A DNA stretch of 19,773 nucleotides from an uncultured Peptococcaceae bacterium (GTDB taxonomy: Bacteria; Bacillota; Peptococcia; Peptococcales; Peptococcaceae): positions 1 to 19,773 of the forward strand of contig CALIQN010000115.1 in the NCBI GenBank assembly GCA_938044045.1. Direction: 5' to 3'. The position numbers and the translations under genes were made by a program. How positions within the stretch are numbered: position 1 is the first letter of the stretch; each line of letters starts with the position of its first letter. Below the pieces are notes generated by a model. That model made no database searches, was not told the DNA's origin, and was given only the letters and a program-made list of their open reading frames with translations. Positions 1 through 7,907 of this stretch are shown piece after piece.

Positions 1-47
1 ATACTTGGTATTCTTTTCCTGGGAAAGTAGGTCATTGCCGGAATACA
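1..47 (+). rRNA. rrf: 5S rRNA, 3' end (partial)
   Basis: The window opens inside what reads as the last third of a 5S rRNA. The segment GGGAAAGTAGGTCATTGCCGG at about 21-41 matches the conserved GAGAGUAGG(U/G)...GCC tail of bacterial 5S, and the ACTTGGTATTC stretch before it fits the preceding helix of clostridial-type 5S. It is followed within a few bases by a strong terminator, as expected at the end of an rRNA operon. The 5' part and the rest of the operon lie outside the window. The exact mature 3' end is estimated. Confidence 0.8.
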
Positions 48-50
48 TAG

Positions 51-82
51 AGTCACCTCACTTATGTGGGGTGGCTTTTTTT
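51..82 (+). terminator. Rho-independent terminator after 5S rRNA
   Basis: AGTCACCTCAC (51-61) pairs over 11 bp, with two G-U pairs, with GTGGGGTGGCT (66-76) across a TTAT loop. A run of T follows at 76-82. It ends the rRNA transcript before the lipoprotein promoter. Confidence 0.9.
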
Positions 83-88
83 ATGCCC

Positions 89-117
89 TTGACAAGGAAA
101 ATTCATTTATCGATAAT
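89..117 (+). promoter_or_regulatory. Sigma-70-type promoter of the lipoprotein gene
   Basis: A perfect TTGACA (89-94) is separated by 17 bp from GATAAT (112-117). The expected start of transcription is near 124, about 40 nt before the coding start. The promoter lies directly after the rRNA terminator, so this gene has its own transcription start. Confidence 0.8.
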
Positions 118-165
118 AACTTTAACTAGGAATAGACTTTTAATGAATTAAAAGGAGGGTTAGTG

Positions 166-1365
166 ATGAAGGTAAAATTATCCATCGTCTTTATACTTAT
201 CATGTTGGTGGTTTCTGGTTGTGGTTTGGGAGAAAATTTTGTTGGTGACTTAGGTGACCTAAAGGCACCAGATACGATACCTCCCTTACTGGAAAAAGAG
301 GGGAAATGGTCTAACCTTGCTGGTGAGATGGAGGCGGTTTCTTTCCTAGAAAAATATCCTTCTTATAAAAATAAGGGCATATCTCGTTACTATAATCCTA
401 TTATTGAGGTGAAAAATTTTGCTGATCAAGGCTGGATGCGTCATATTGAAGAAATAAGTGTTAAAAATGGCAAAGAAACTAGGAAAAGAATTGTCAGTAT
501 CGAGGATGCTGCCCTAGTGAAGGATGACGTTCGTATCTATGACTATGGTGTTTATGATCATTTTTTGGTTTGGGTAGAGGTTAGAGGAGATGGCTCTTGG
601 CAATTAAAGGCTCGCAATCTTGAAACGGGTGAGACTTGGCTGCTGGACGAACTTTCAGCAAATTTTCCTTCTAAGGTTAATGTTGCGCCAAATGACTTTG
701 GTTACAGTGATGGTCTCTTGGGGTATCGGTGTAGTATTGATCAAGAGCAAGTTGGCATCAAGATTTATGACCTACACCATAAAACTTTAAATATTTTGGC
801 AAAAAGAGATGATGAAAAGGGCAAATGGTTTTATTCACCAAGTGTTAGTAAGGACTATATCGCATGGAGTCTTTCAACATTGGGCAAGGATGTTGAAGAG
901 TATGGTGAAGTTTTTATCTATTCTAGGCAATCTGGGCAGATTCAAAGCCTTCAATCTTCGAGAAATTTTATTACACCAGTAGTTTATGGCGATTACCTTG
1001 TTGTTCGTGAAAAACCGGAAGGGCAAAACTTTATTTTCACTGATAAAGGTTATATCAGCGCAACACTGTGGTGTTATGATTTAAAAAACGAAAAATGGTG
1101 CTTTAGTTTAAGTAATCAGTTAAAACCTTATCAAGGAAAAAATATTGCAACCTTACATGCACCAAGGGCTTTTTATCAGAATTTATTTGTGTATGACCTT
1201 GAGCCGGAAACGGAGCCGCTAGTCATAGTGGATGCGGCAAAAGCTTGTTATTATGTTGTACCTAAGGATAAAGTGAGTGGAAAAACTTATCATTTTTTAA
1301 AATTTGCAGATGGCTTTATCTATGTAACTTTAGACGACAAGGTTTATCGTGCAAAGTTAAAGTAA
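166..1365 (+). CDS. Secreted lipoprotein, probable beta-propeller fold
   Basis: The protein has 399 residues. The N terminus is a lipoprotein signal: a Lys pair, a hydrophobic run at 5-16, then lipobox V-S-G-C with the lipidated Cys at 19. It should be anchored on the outer face of the cytoplasmic membrane. The mature part is rich in repeated patterns such as 'YGDYLVV' or 'SKDYIAW' followed by a polar blade, as in TolB/YncE-like beta-propellers. I recognise no catalytic motif and no specific family. Start choice: ATG at 166 lies 7 nt after AAGGAGG (152-158), while the upstream in-frame GTG at 163 is too close. The gene is monocistronic, with its own promoter and terminator. It could be a sensor or envelope assembly factor, but its function is unknown. 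Confidence 0.85.
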   Translation: MKVKLSIVFILIMLVVSGCGLGENFVGDLGDLKAPDTIPPLLEKEGKWSNLAGEMEAVSFLEKYPSYKNKGISRYYNPIIEVKNFADQGWMRHIEEISVKNGKETRKRIVSIEDAALVKDDVRIYDYGVYDHFLVWVEVRGDGSWQLKARNLETGETWLLDELSANFPSKVNVAPNDFGYSDGLLGYRCSIDQEQVGIKIYDLHHKTLNILAKRDDEKGKWFYSPSVSKDYIAWSLSTLGKDVEEYGEVFIYSRQSGQIQSLQSSRNFITPVVYGDYLVVREKPEGQNFIFTDKGYISATLWCYDLKNEKWCFSLSNQLKPYQGKNIATLHAPRAFYQNLFVYDLEPETEPLVIVDAAKACYYVVPKDKVSGKTYHFLKFADGFIYVTLDDKVYRAKLK

Positions 1366-1372
1366 AAAAGTG

Positions 1373-1423
1373 AAAAAAGAAGTGTGCTATTCTTCAAAAA
1401 GAAGGGTGCACTCTTCTTTTTTT
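1373..1423 (+). terminator. Terminator after the lipoprotein gene
   Basis: AAGAAGTGTGC (ending 1387) pairs with GCACTCTTCTT (starting 1408), with one mismatch. An inner TCTTC/GAAGG stem extends it. A T run closes it at 1417-1423. Confidence 0.8.
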
Positions 1424-1424
1424 G

Positions 1425-1455
1425 TTTATCTTTCTTCCTTTAATTGTGGTATCAT
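1425..1455 (+). promoter_or_regulatory. Possible extended -10 promoter of the nucleoid-protein operon
   Basis: TGGTATCAT (1447-1455) fits the extended -10 pattern TGnTATnAT. The -35 is poor (TTTATC at 1425-1430, 19-bp spacer). The position is sensible: after the upstream terminator and 30 nt before the coding start. Confidence 0.45.
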
Positions 1456-1485
1456 GGGGGAAGTAGATTTTAAAGGAGCAAGTGC

Positions 1486-2490
1486 ATGATTTATTTGAAA
1501 GAAGCAATCTTACATTACTATCAAGCCAGTACCATGGAAAAGCATTATTCAGAAAGTCCGCTAGAGATAGAAAATGAATACATCCATACTTATTTAGAGA
1601 AACATATTGAAAGATGTCGCAAGGATTTTTCTGCTAAAGAGGGTATATTTTTTCCAGAGGCTGTGACAAGAGAAAAATGTCAGGCTTTTTTAGATGGTGA
1701 GATAAATTTCTTGACCCTATCAACTTATCTAGCGGAACAACTTTTTTTAGAACTTGCTCATGCAAGTGATGACACTTCTCGTGATGTGATAGTATGTCAT
1801 TATGAAGATGCTAAAAATGAACCGCATTTGGCATTTTTATTGTGTAAAAATAAGGCTGCTTATACACATCATTTTCTAGAAGAGGAGGGTAAAGCAAAGA
1901 TTGCCCTCATTTCCCATAAAGAAATCTTACCAAGTGAAAATCAGCGTATGGAGGCATTCTTTTTGTTGAACCTCAAATCAATGCAGATTTTACTAAGTGA
2001 TAAGGTGCTAAAAATTGATGGACAAAAAGTGGCATTACTAGAGGAGTTGGTTTTAGGGTGTTCAACAGAGCCATCTAGTCGTGAAAATTATAAGTTTATT
2101 AACAAGACATTAGATGATATTTGTCAGGAGTATGCAAAAGATAGTTTGGAAGTTTTAAGACGCACAAAGGTCTTTTTAGAAGAAAAAAGTCGCGATGAAG
2201 ATAAAATAGAACTTAGTGAAATTGCTAGTGAGGCGTTTCCAGATTCGATGGCGATGCAAAAGCGATTTAAACATTTTTCAGATGAAGCAGGCTTGCCCCA
2301 AGCCCTTTCTTTTGAACATGAACATATCGAAAAAGAAACCCTAACACAAAAACTCGTGACGGATACAGGGATAAGCTTGGAAATACCGCTTAATTATCTA
2401 AATGATGAGGACTATCTAGAGTTTCAACGAGATGGAGAGGGGCAAGTGATGATTATTTTAAAGGGTATTACTAAGCTTGAACATAAGTAG
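1486..2490 (+). CDS. Nucleoid-associated protein, YejK/NdpA family
   Basis: The 334-residue product matches the usual length (about 335) and layout of the 37-kDa nucleoid-associated protein family (NdpA/YejK). Members are soluble and bind the bacterial nucleoid; their exact role is poorly known. Support comes from the N-terminal block with 'LEIENEYIHTYLEKHIERC', the middle block with the conserved 'KNKAAYTHHF' and acidic strand region, and the C-terminal 'EIPLNYLNDEDYLEFQ' segment. The ribosome site AAAGGAG (1472-1478) is 7 nt from ATG. It is the first gene of a run reaching nrdB. The next gene's ribosome site overlaps this stop codon, so the two are probably co-translated. The family call is from memory of its pattern, not a search. 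Confidence 0.75.
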   Translation: MIYLKEAILHYYQASTMEKHYSESPLEIENEYIHTYLEKHIERCRKDFSAKEGIFFPEAVTREKCQAFLDGEINFLTLSTYLAEQLFLELAHASDDTSRDVIVCHYEDAKNEPHLAFLLCKNKAAYTHHFLEEEGKAKIALISHKEILPSENQRMEAFFLLNLKSMQILLSDKVLKIDGQKVALLEELVLGCSTEPSSRENYKFINKTLDDICQEYAKDSLEVLRRTKVFLEEKSRDEDKIELSEIASEAFPDSMAMQKRFKHFSDEAGLPQALSFEHEHIEKETLTQKLVTDTGISLEIPLNYLNDEDYLEFQRDGEGQVMIILKGITKLEHK

Positions 2491-2498
2491 GAGGTTTT

Positions 2499-3320
2499 AT
2501 GGCATTTATTCCTAAATTGATTGGTCAGCCTTATGATGAAAAGTTAGAATTGGAGTATAGACATTATGTCTTAAATCAAGGCATGGGACTTTATTCTGCT
2601 TATGGAACTTATTTAAGTGCAAAATTTGGAAATGACTTTGTCAATTTATATCTTTATTTTGATCGAAACTCTCCTAATCAAGAGATGATTTTAGGACGTT
2701 TACATTTGGCATTTAATACACCTTTCTTTTATCATGCAAATATTCTTTCGTATCAATTATCAGGGCATCCTCTGGATACGAGAGTACTTGTGAGTTTTGA
2801 TAGTAGTAAGGGTAGTGCCATTTTTGTGATTGATGTTATTACAAAACATATTTTTAAGAAAAGACTGGCTGGGGAAATCTTAACCATGCAAATGTCTTTA
2901 CAAGCAGAAAAGATTAGAATCTACCCAACACTTGAATATTATCAAAAACAGGAAAAAAATCCCTATCCTTTGGGAACGATGTTTTCTGTGCCTTACCAAG
3001 ATTTGTATCGTCCTGGTGTTTATCAGGTGGCTAAAACAGATGTGCTTATTGCAAGAGCACATTCAGCAAGTGCCAGTGCCGTTGTGGTGGGAGAAATAGG
3101 TTATGTGGAAAAAATATGGCACCATCAAGGTAGCCAGCATCAATATCTCACAACACATGCTATTGTACAGACTGATTTTGGAGAAATCTCTGTAATCTTC
3201 CATGAAACAGATAATGCAGTCAAAGATATTTTTAGAGGACAAATTCTCGTTGCAGAAGGTATTTTAGTTGGTGATGTTGCTGTAGGGTATTTTCGACAAG
3301 GGACTTATTCAGATGCTTAG
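2499..3320 (+). CDS. Conserved-looking hypothetical protein, possible C-terminal OB-like barrel
   Basis: The protein has 273 residues and I do not recognise it. It has no signal peptide and no membrane segment, so it is probably cytoplasmic. It is rich in aromatic residues (Tyr, Phe, His). The last 80 residues alternate short strands ending in 'GQILVAEGILVGDVAVGYF', a spacing seen in small beta-barrels such as OB folds, but this is a visual impression. The start is ATG at 2499, with AGGAGG (2490-2495) overlapping the upstream stop; the intergenic gap is 8 nt. The next gene begins 15 nt after the stop. Its place between a nucleoid protein and an rRNA methyltransferase hints at a nucleic-acid-related role, but nothing in the sequence proves it. 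Confidence 0.8.
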   Translation: MAFIPKLIGQPYDEKLELEYRHYVLNQGMGLYSAYGTYLSAKFGNDFVNLYLYFDRNSPNQEMILGRLHLAFNTPFFYHANILSYQLSGHPLDTRVLVSFDSSKGSAIFVIDVITKHIFKKRLAGEILTMQMSLQAEKIRIYPTLEYYQKQEKNPYPLGTMFSVPYQDLYRPGVYQVAKTDVLIARAHSASASAVVVGEIGYVEKIWHHQGSQHQYLTTHAIVQTDFGEISVIFHETDNAVKDIFRGQILVAEGILVGDVAVGYFRQGTYSDA

Positions 3321-3335
3321 TAAAGGAGAGCATAA

Positions 3336-4121
3336 ATGTTAAAAAAAATAGAATCAGATAAAAATCAGTGGATAAAGCGTATGCGTGCCCTAGAAAAAAG
3401 GAAGTATCGACTAGCTTTTGAACAATTTGTTGCTGAAGGCAAGCGCTTCGTTGAAGAAGCAATCGATAGTGGTGTTAGGATAGATGTGATTTTAATTGCT
3501 GAAGGTAGTGAAGAAGACTATACGGACTTGTTGGCACGTTATGATGGACCAGCTTACTTAGTTGATAAGAAGATTTTTGAAGAATCTATGGGAACAGTTT
3601 CTCCACAAGGTATTGCAGCAATTGTCTCTCTTCCTGATTGGTCTGAGACGAGTTGGCCTCAGATGAATACCATTGTTATTGTAGATGGCGTGCAAGATCC
3701 AGGTAATCTTGGCTCTATTATTCGTTCTACCCTTGCAAGTGGGGCAGATGCTGTCTTTTGTTTAAAAGGGACGGTGGATTACTCCAACCGTAAGGTTTTG
3801 CGTTCTACAATGGGTACGATTTTTTCGTTACCAGTCTATATGATTGATGATATTGAAGAAATTGTACGTGTTTTGAGACGTTATGGTTTTAGTTTTATCA
3901 TTGCGGATGCTGATGGTGTTGATTATGAGGAAGCTTTTGATGGCTTGCCAGAAGAAAAAATTGCCTTGGTAGTAGGTAATGAAGGCAATGGTTCAAGACA
4001 GATCCAAGATGTTGATAAGGTGGTATCTATTCCTTTGGAAAAAGGGGTAGAATCTTTAAATGTCGCTGTAGCAACAGGTATCCTTTTATATGAATTGCAT
4101 AGACGTCGCAAAAATCGCTAA
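3336..4121 (+). CDS. TrmH/SpoU-family RNA 2'-O-ribose methyltransferase
   Basis: The 261-residue SPOUT methyltransferase transfers a methyl group from S-adenosylmethionine to a ribose 2'-OH, most likely in 23S rRNA. Residues 1-100 form the L30e-like RNA-binding domain, ending in the typical 'TVSPQGIAAIV' link. The catalytic knot carries all three SpoU motifs: motif 1 'DPGNLGSIIR' (121-130, with the conserved Asn and Arg), motif 2 'LVVGNEGNG' (211-219), and motif 3 'IPLEKGVESLNVAVA' (232-246). AAAGGAG (3322-3328) is 7 nt from the ATG. YsgA/TsnR-type relatives often sit before pheST; here nrdA follows instead after 50 nt. The exact modified nucleotide cannot be told from the sequence. Confidence 0.9.
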   Translation: MLKKIESDKNQWIKRMRALEKRKYRLAFEQFVAEGKRFVEEAIDSGVRIDVILIAEGSEEDYTDLLARYDGPAYLVDKKIFEESMGTVSPQGIAAIVSLPDWSETSWPQMNTIVIVDGVQDPGNLGSIIRSTLASGADAVFCLKGTVDYSNRKVLRSTMGTIFSLPVYMIDDIEEIVRVLRRYGFSFIIADADGVDYEEAFDGLPEEKIALVVGNEGNGSRQIQDVDKVVSIPLEKGVESLNVAVATGILLYELHRRRKNR

Positions 4122-4171
4122 ATGAAATATTGGTGATGATTTTATTATGCGACTTATCAGGGAGGAAATAG

Positions 4172-6706
4172 ATGGAAATATTAAAACGCAATAAATCAAA
4201 GGAACCTTATGAGAGAAAAAAAATCAGTCGAGTGATTCAAAAGGCCTTTGAGAGTGTAGGGACGTCATTAGACGAAGCAATTTTAAAAAATATGGTAGAT
4301 GATATAGAGGAAAATCTATTTCATGAAGTCAACCTTGGTCATGAAGCCACTGTTGAAGATATCCAAGATTTGGTGGAGATGACCCTTGTAAAGAATAACT
4401 ATTACAAGGAAGTTAAAAGCTTTATCCTTTATCGTGATGAACGCAAAAAAAAGCGTCGTATACGGAGTCGTTTGGCGGCTTATTTCCCGGAAATGACTGG
4501 ATTAGAGGACTTGTTAAAGGATATTCAAACAGATTATCCTGAGGAAGAATATGCCCTTTCAGCCCTTGATGTCAAGTTTCGCTCTTTTTATAAGGAGCAT
4601 ATGAGCCTTTCGGAAAGACAACAATTTTTACTTAAGGCAAGCGTAGAACTCACCACTAAAGATGCTCCAAAATGGGAATTTATTGCTTCAAGATTGTATT
4701 TTATGCAATATCAAAGTCATCTGACGCTAGCGATGAAAGAATTAGGTGTTGATGGTTTTTATGAAAAATTAGAATATTTAACAGAGATAGGACTTTATGG
4801 AGATTATATCCTAAAGAGTTATACTAGACAAGAGATAGAGGAAGCCTATACTTTTATTGATGAGAGTAGAAATAGTCTTTTGACTTATTCTGCCTTAGAA
4901 CTCTTACTTAAGCGTTATGTCATACGCACCCATGCCAATATTTCGATTGAATCCATTCAGGAAATGTATTTGGGTATTGCTTTACATCTTGCGATGTTAG
5001 AAGCAAAAGAAGATAGACTTTCTTGGGTGAAAAGATTTTATGATATGATTTCAACTTTAAAGGTAACGATGGCAACGCCGACACTTGCCAATGCGAGAAA
5101 GCCTTATCATCAATTATCAAGTTGCTTTATTGACACTGTACCTGATAGCTTAGATGGGATTTATCGTAGTATTGACAACTTTGCCAAAGTGAGCAAGTTT
5201 GGTGGAGGTATGGGACTTTATTTTGGTAAGGTTCGTGCAAAAGGTTCCACGATTCGTGGCTTTGAAGGTGCTGCTGGGGGTGTCATTCGTTGGATTCGCT
5301 TGGCAAATGATACGGCTGTTGCAGTGGATCAGCTCGGTGTACGCCAAGGTGCTGTTGCGGTATACCTTGATGCTTGGCACAAGGATTTGCCTGAATTTTT
5401 AAATTTACGTACCAACAATGGTGATGATAGATTAAAAGCCCATGATGTTTTTCCGGCAGTATGTTTCCCGGATTATTTTTGGATACAAGTACGTGACAAT
5501 CTCAATGGTAATTGGCACTTAATGTGCCCTCATGAAATCAAGACAATCAAGGGTTACTCTTTAGAAGATAGCTTTGGAGAAGAATGGACAAAACGCTATT
5601 TGGATTGTGTAGCAGATAATCGTATCTCTAAACGTACTTTACCAATCAAAGATTTGGTAAGATTATTTATTAAAAGTGCTGCCGAAACAGGCACACCATT
5701 TGTTTTCAACCGTGATATTGTCAATCGTGCCAATCCAAATGGGGATAAGGGTGTGATCTACTGTAGTAATCTTTGTACAGAAATTGCCCAAAATATGAGT
5801 GCCATTGAATCGATTGATCAACGTATTGAAATAATTGATGGCGAAGAAGTTGTTGTGACAGTGACCAAGCCAGGAGACTTTGTCGTCTGTAATTTGGCGA
5901 GTTTATCTTTAGGCCATCTTGATGTTTTAAATCAAGAGGAGCTAAACGAGACAGTTCACGCTGTGATGCGTGCCTTAGATAATGTCATTGATTTAAACTT
6001 CTTCCCACTACCTTATGCGAAGATTAATAATTTACGCTATCGCCCAGTTGGCTTGGGGGTCAGTGGTTATCACCATCTGTTGGCAAAACACCAAATTGCT
6101 TGGGAAAGTGAAAACCATCTTGAGTTTGTAGATAAGGTATTTGAAGCGATTAACTATGCTGCCATTAAGGCAAGCCATGAAAATGCGTTGGAAAAAGGCG
6201 CTTATAAGTTATTTGAGGGAAGTGACTGGCAGACTGGTGCTTATTTTGAAAAACGCAATTACACTTCGCCTCGTTGGCAGGAATTAAGAGAAAAAGTTGC
6301 AACAGGTGGTCTTCGAAATGGTTACTTGCTTGCTGTAGCACCGACTTCTTCAACGAGTATTATCGCTGGAACCAGTGCTGGTATTGATCCGATTATGAAT
6401 CGTTTCTTCTTGGAAGAAAAGAAAAGTGGTCTCATGCCTCGTGTGGCACCAGAACTTTCTATTAGTACTTTTTGGTATTATAAATCAGCACATACTATTG
6501 ACCAAACTTACTCTGTTCGTGCCTGTGGTGTGAGACAACGTCATATTGACCAAGCACAGAGTATGAATTTATACATTACAAATGAATATACTTTTAGACA
6601 AATCCTAGATCTCTATCTTTTGGCTTGGGAGTCAGGTGTTAAAACCATCTATTATATTCGCTCTAAAAGCTTAGAGGTCATTGAGTGTGAGGCTTGTTCT
6701 TCTTAG
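4172..6706 (+). CDS. nrdA: Class I ribonucleoside-diphosphate reductase, alpha (large) subunit
   Basis: This subunit reduces ribonucleoside diphosphates to deoxyribonucleotides, using a radical supplied by NrdB. The protein has 844 residues. An ATP-cone for allosteric activity control occupies about 1-95. The catalytic barrel follows, with the redox Cys in 'SSCF' (C318), the radical-site cluster 'SNLCTE' (N533, thiyl C535, E537), and the partner Cys in 'VVCNL' (C573). The radical-transfer Tyr pair is Y827-Y828, and the C-terminal shuttle pair is C839/C842 in 'CEACSS', two residues from the end. All catalytic residues are present, so it should be active. GGAGG precedes the ATG. nrdB follows 14 nt after the stop. 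No obvious NrdR box (paired 16-bp palindromes) is visible upstream. It may be read from the upstream operon; the 50-nt gap shows no convincing promoter. Confidence 0.95.
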   Translation: MEILKRNKSKEPYERKKISRVIQKAFESVGTSLDEAILKNMVDDIEENLFHEVNLGHEATVEDIQDLVEMTLVKNNYYKEVKSFILYRDERKKKRRIRSRLAAYFPEMTGLEDLLKDIQTDYPEEEYALSALDVKFRSFYKEHMSLSERQQFLLKASVELTTKDAPKWEFIASRLYFMQYQSHLTLAMKELGVDGFYEKLEYLTEIGLYGDYILKSYTRQEIEEAYTFIDESRNSLLTYSALELLLKRYVIRTHANISIESIQEMYLGIALHLAMLEAKEDRLSWVKRFYDMISTLKVTMATPTLANARKPYHQLSSCFIDTVPDSLDGIYRSIDNFAKVSKFGGGMGLYFGKVRAKGSTIRGFEGAAGGVIRWIRLANDTAVAVDQLGVRQGAVAVYLDAWHKDLPEFLNLRTNNGDDRLKAHDVFPAVCFPDYFWIQVRDNLNGNWHLMCPHEIKTIKGYSLEDSFGEEWTKRYLDCVADNRISKRTLPIKDLVRLFIKSAAETGTPFVFNRDIVNRANPNGDKGVIYCSNLCTEIAQNMSAIESIDQRIEIIDGEEVVVTVTKPGDFVVCNLASLSLGHLDVLNQEELNETVHAVMRALDNVIDLNFFPLPYAKINNLRYRPVGLGVSGYHHLLAKHQIAWESENHLEFVDKVFEAINYAAIKASHENALEKGAYKLFEGSDWQTGAYFEKRNYTSPRWQELREKVATGGLRNGYLLAVAPTSSTSIIAGTSAGIDPIMNRFFLEEKKSGLMPRVAPELSISTFWYYKSAHTIDQTYSVRACGVRQRHIDQAQSMNLYITNEYTFRQILDLYLLAWESGVKTIYYIRSKSLEVIECEACSS

Positions 6707-6720
6707 AAAGGTGTGTGAAG

Positions 6721-7764
6721 ATGTCTGAATTAAAGAAAAGACCACTATTTAATCCTGATGGGGATATTGATTTAAGTTCTCGTCGTATCATAGGTGGCAA
6801 TACAACCAATCTGAATGATTTTAACAATATGAAATACCCTTGGGTCAGTGAGTGGTATCGACAAGCGATGAATAATTTTTGGATACCTGAAGAGATCAAT
6901 CTTGCTCAAGATTTAAAGGATTATCCTAATCTGCCTGCAGCAGAACGTCGTGCTTATGACAAGATTTTATCCTTTTTGATTTTTCTAGATAGTATCCAAA
7001 CTGCTAATTTGCCTAATGTGGCAAGTTATATTACTGCAAATGAGGTTAATCTTTGTCTATCGATTCAAACTTTCCAAGAAGCCTTACACAGCCAAAGTTA
7101 TTCTTATATGTTAGATTCCATTTGTGCACCTAACGAACGTAATGATATTTTGTATCAATGGAAGAATGATGAGCATTTACTGCGTCGGAATACTTTCATA
7201 GGTGAGATTTACAATAGCTTTCAAGAGGATCAGTCACAGTTAAACTTCATGCGTGCTGTTATGGGTAATTACATTCTTGAAGGAATTTATTTTTACAGTG
7301 GTTTTATGTTTTTCTACAACTTAGGTAGAAATAATCGTATGCCAGGATCAGTACAAGAAATCCGCTATATCAACAGAGATGAAAATACGCATCTTTGGCT
7401 CTTTAGAAATATTATCAAGGCTTTGAGGGAAGAGGCACCAGAGCTATTTACCGATGATTTAATTAAGATGTATCGTGAAATGATTAAAGAAGGCTGTGAA
7501 CAAGAAATTGCCTGGGGTCACTATGCTATAGGTGATGATGTAGAGGGCTTGACTAAGGAAATGGTCACTGACTACATCCAATACCTTGGTAACCTACGTT
7601 CAGACAATCTTGGTTTTGGACGTATCTATGAAGGTCATGATGTTGAGCCACCAAGTTTGGCTTGGGTCAGTCAATACGCTGATGCGAATATGATTAAAAC
7701 AGATTTTTTTGAGGCGAGAAGTACGGCTTACGCCAAAAGTAGTGCTTTAGTAGATGATCTGTAA
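6721..7764 (+). CDS. nrdB: Class I ribonucleoside-diphosphate reductase, beta (radical) subunit
   Basis: The 347-residue R2 subunit houses the dimetal centre and tyrosyl radical passed to NrdA. Metal ligands are all visible: D90, E120, H123, E187, and E221 with H224 in 'RDENTH'. The radical Tyr is Y127 in 'HSQSY', equivalent to E. coli Y122, so this is not the Phe-containing class Ic type. W54 in 'NFWIPEE' matches E. coli W48 of the transfer path. The C terminus 'SALVDDL' resembles the tail that docks on the large subunit. Start: ATG at 6721, 7 nt after AAAGGTG (6707-6713). A TTG at 6694 would overlap nrdA and has no ribosome site. It is the last gene of its operon, with a terminator just downstream. 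Whether it uses iron or manganese cannot be read from the sequence; the absence of nrdI here and the class Ia-like length favour iron and oxygen. Confidence 0.95.
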   Translation: MSELKKRPLFNPDGDIDLSSRRIIGGNTTNLNDFNNMKYPWVSEWYRQAMNNFWIPEEINLAQDLKDYPNLPAAERRAYDKILSFLIFLDSIQTANLPNVASYITANEVNLCLSIQTFQEALHSQSYSYMLDSICAPNERNDILYQWKNDEHLLRRNTFIGEIYNSFQEDQSQLNFMRAVMGNYILEGIYFYSGFMFFYNLGRNNRMPGSVQEIRYINRDENTHLWLFRNIIKALREEAPELFTDDLIKMYREMIKEGCEQEIAWGHYAIGDDVEGLTKEMVTDYIQYLGNLRSDNLGFGRIYEGHDVEPPSLAWVSQYADANMIKTDFFEARSTAYAKSSALVDDL

Positions 7765-7770
7765 TTGTTA

Positions 7771-7802
7771 GGCACACCACTTTAACGTGGTGTGTCTTTT
7801 TT
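7771..7802 (+). terminator. Terminator of the nrdAB operon
   Basis: GGCACACCAC (7771-7780) pairs over 10 bp with GTGGTGTGTC (7787-7796) around a 6-nt loop. T residues follow at 7797-7802. Confidence 0.9.
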
Positions 7803-7820
7803 ATTTTTCTTGTAATAGGG

Positions 7821-7826
7821 TATAAT
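7821..7826 (+). promoter_or_regulatory. Probable -10 element of the activase-fusion gene
   Basis: A perfect TATAAT lies 81 nt before the ATG at 7908. The best-spaced -35 (TTTTTA at 7798-7803) is weak and overlaps the T tract of the previous terminator. A weak -35 suggests help from an activator or low basal expression. Confidence 0.5.
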
Positions 7827-7858
7827 ATAAAGTAATGCTTTGAATATGAAAATAATGT

Positions 7859-7886
7859 GTAAGTAGCATACTAGTATACTGCTTAC
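7859..7886 (+). promoter_or_regulatory. 28-bp imperfect palindrome, candidate operator or leader hairpin
   Basis: GTAAGTAGCATA (7859-7870), a central CTAG, then TATACTGCTTAC (7875-7886). The arms match at 10 of 12 positions as DNA, and 11 of 12 if a G-U pair is allowed in RNA. It lies downstream of the candidate -10 and ends 4 nt before the AGGAG of the ribosome site, so a bound repressor or the folded RNA could block expression. Confidence 0.55.
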
Positions 7887-7907
7887 AATAGGAGAAGGGT
7901 AAAAGAG

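Noticed and set aside
3232..3462. Minus-strand 76-codon open frame spanning two genes
   Set aside because: It overlaps the ends of two well-supported genes and has no independent evidence.
4122..4171. NrdR box or dedicated promoter before nrdA
   Set aside because: I looked for the paired palindromic NrdR boxes and a spaced -35/-10. Only an isolated TATTAT is present, which is not enough.
6694..6720. Upstream TTG start for nrdB
   Set aside because: It overlaps the end of nrdA and lacks a ribosome site. ATG at 6721 has AAAGGTG at the right distance and gives the normal R2 N terminus.
7080..7120. Class Ic (Phe or other non-Tyr radical site) reductase
   Set aside because: The radical position in 'HSQSY' is Tyr, and all six metal ligands are canonical.
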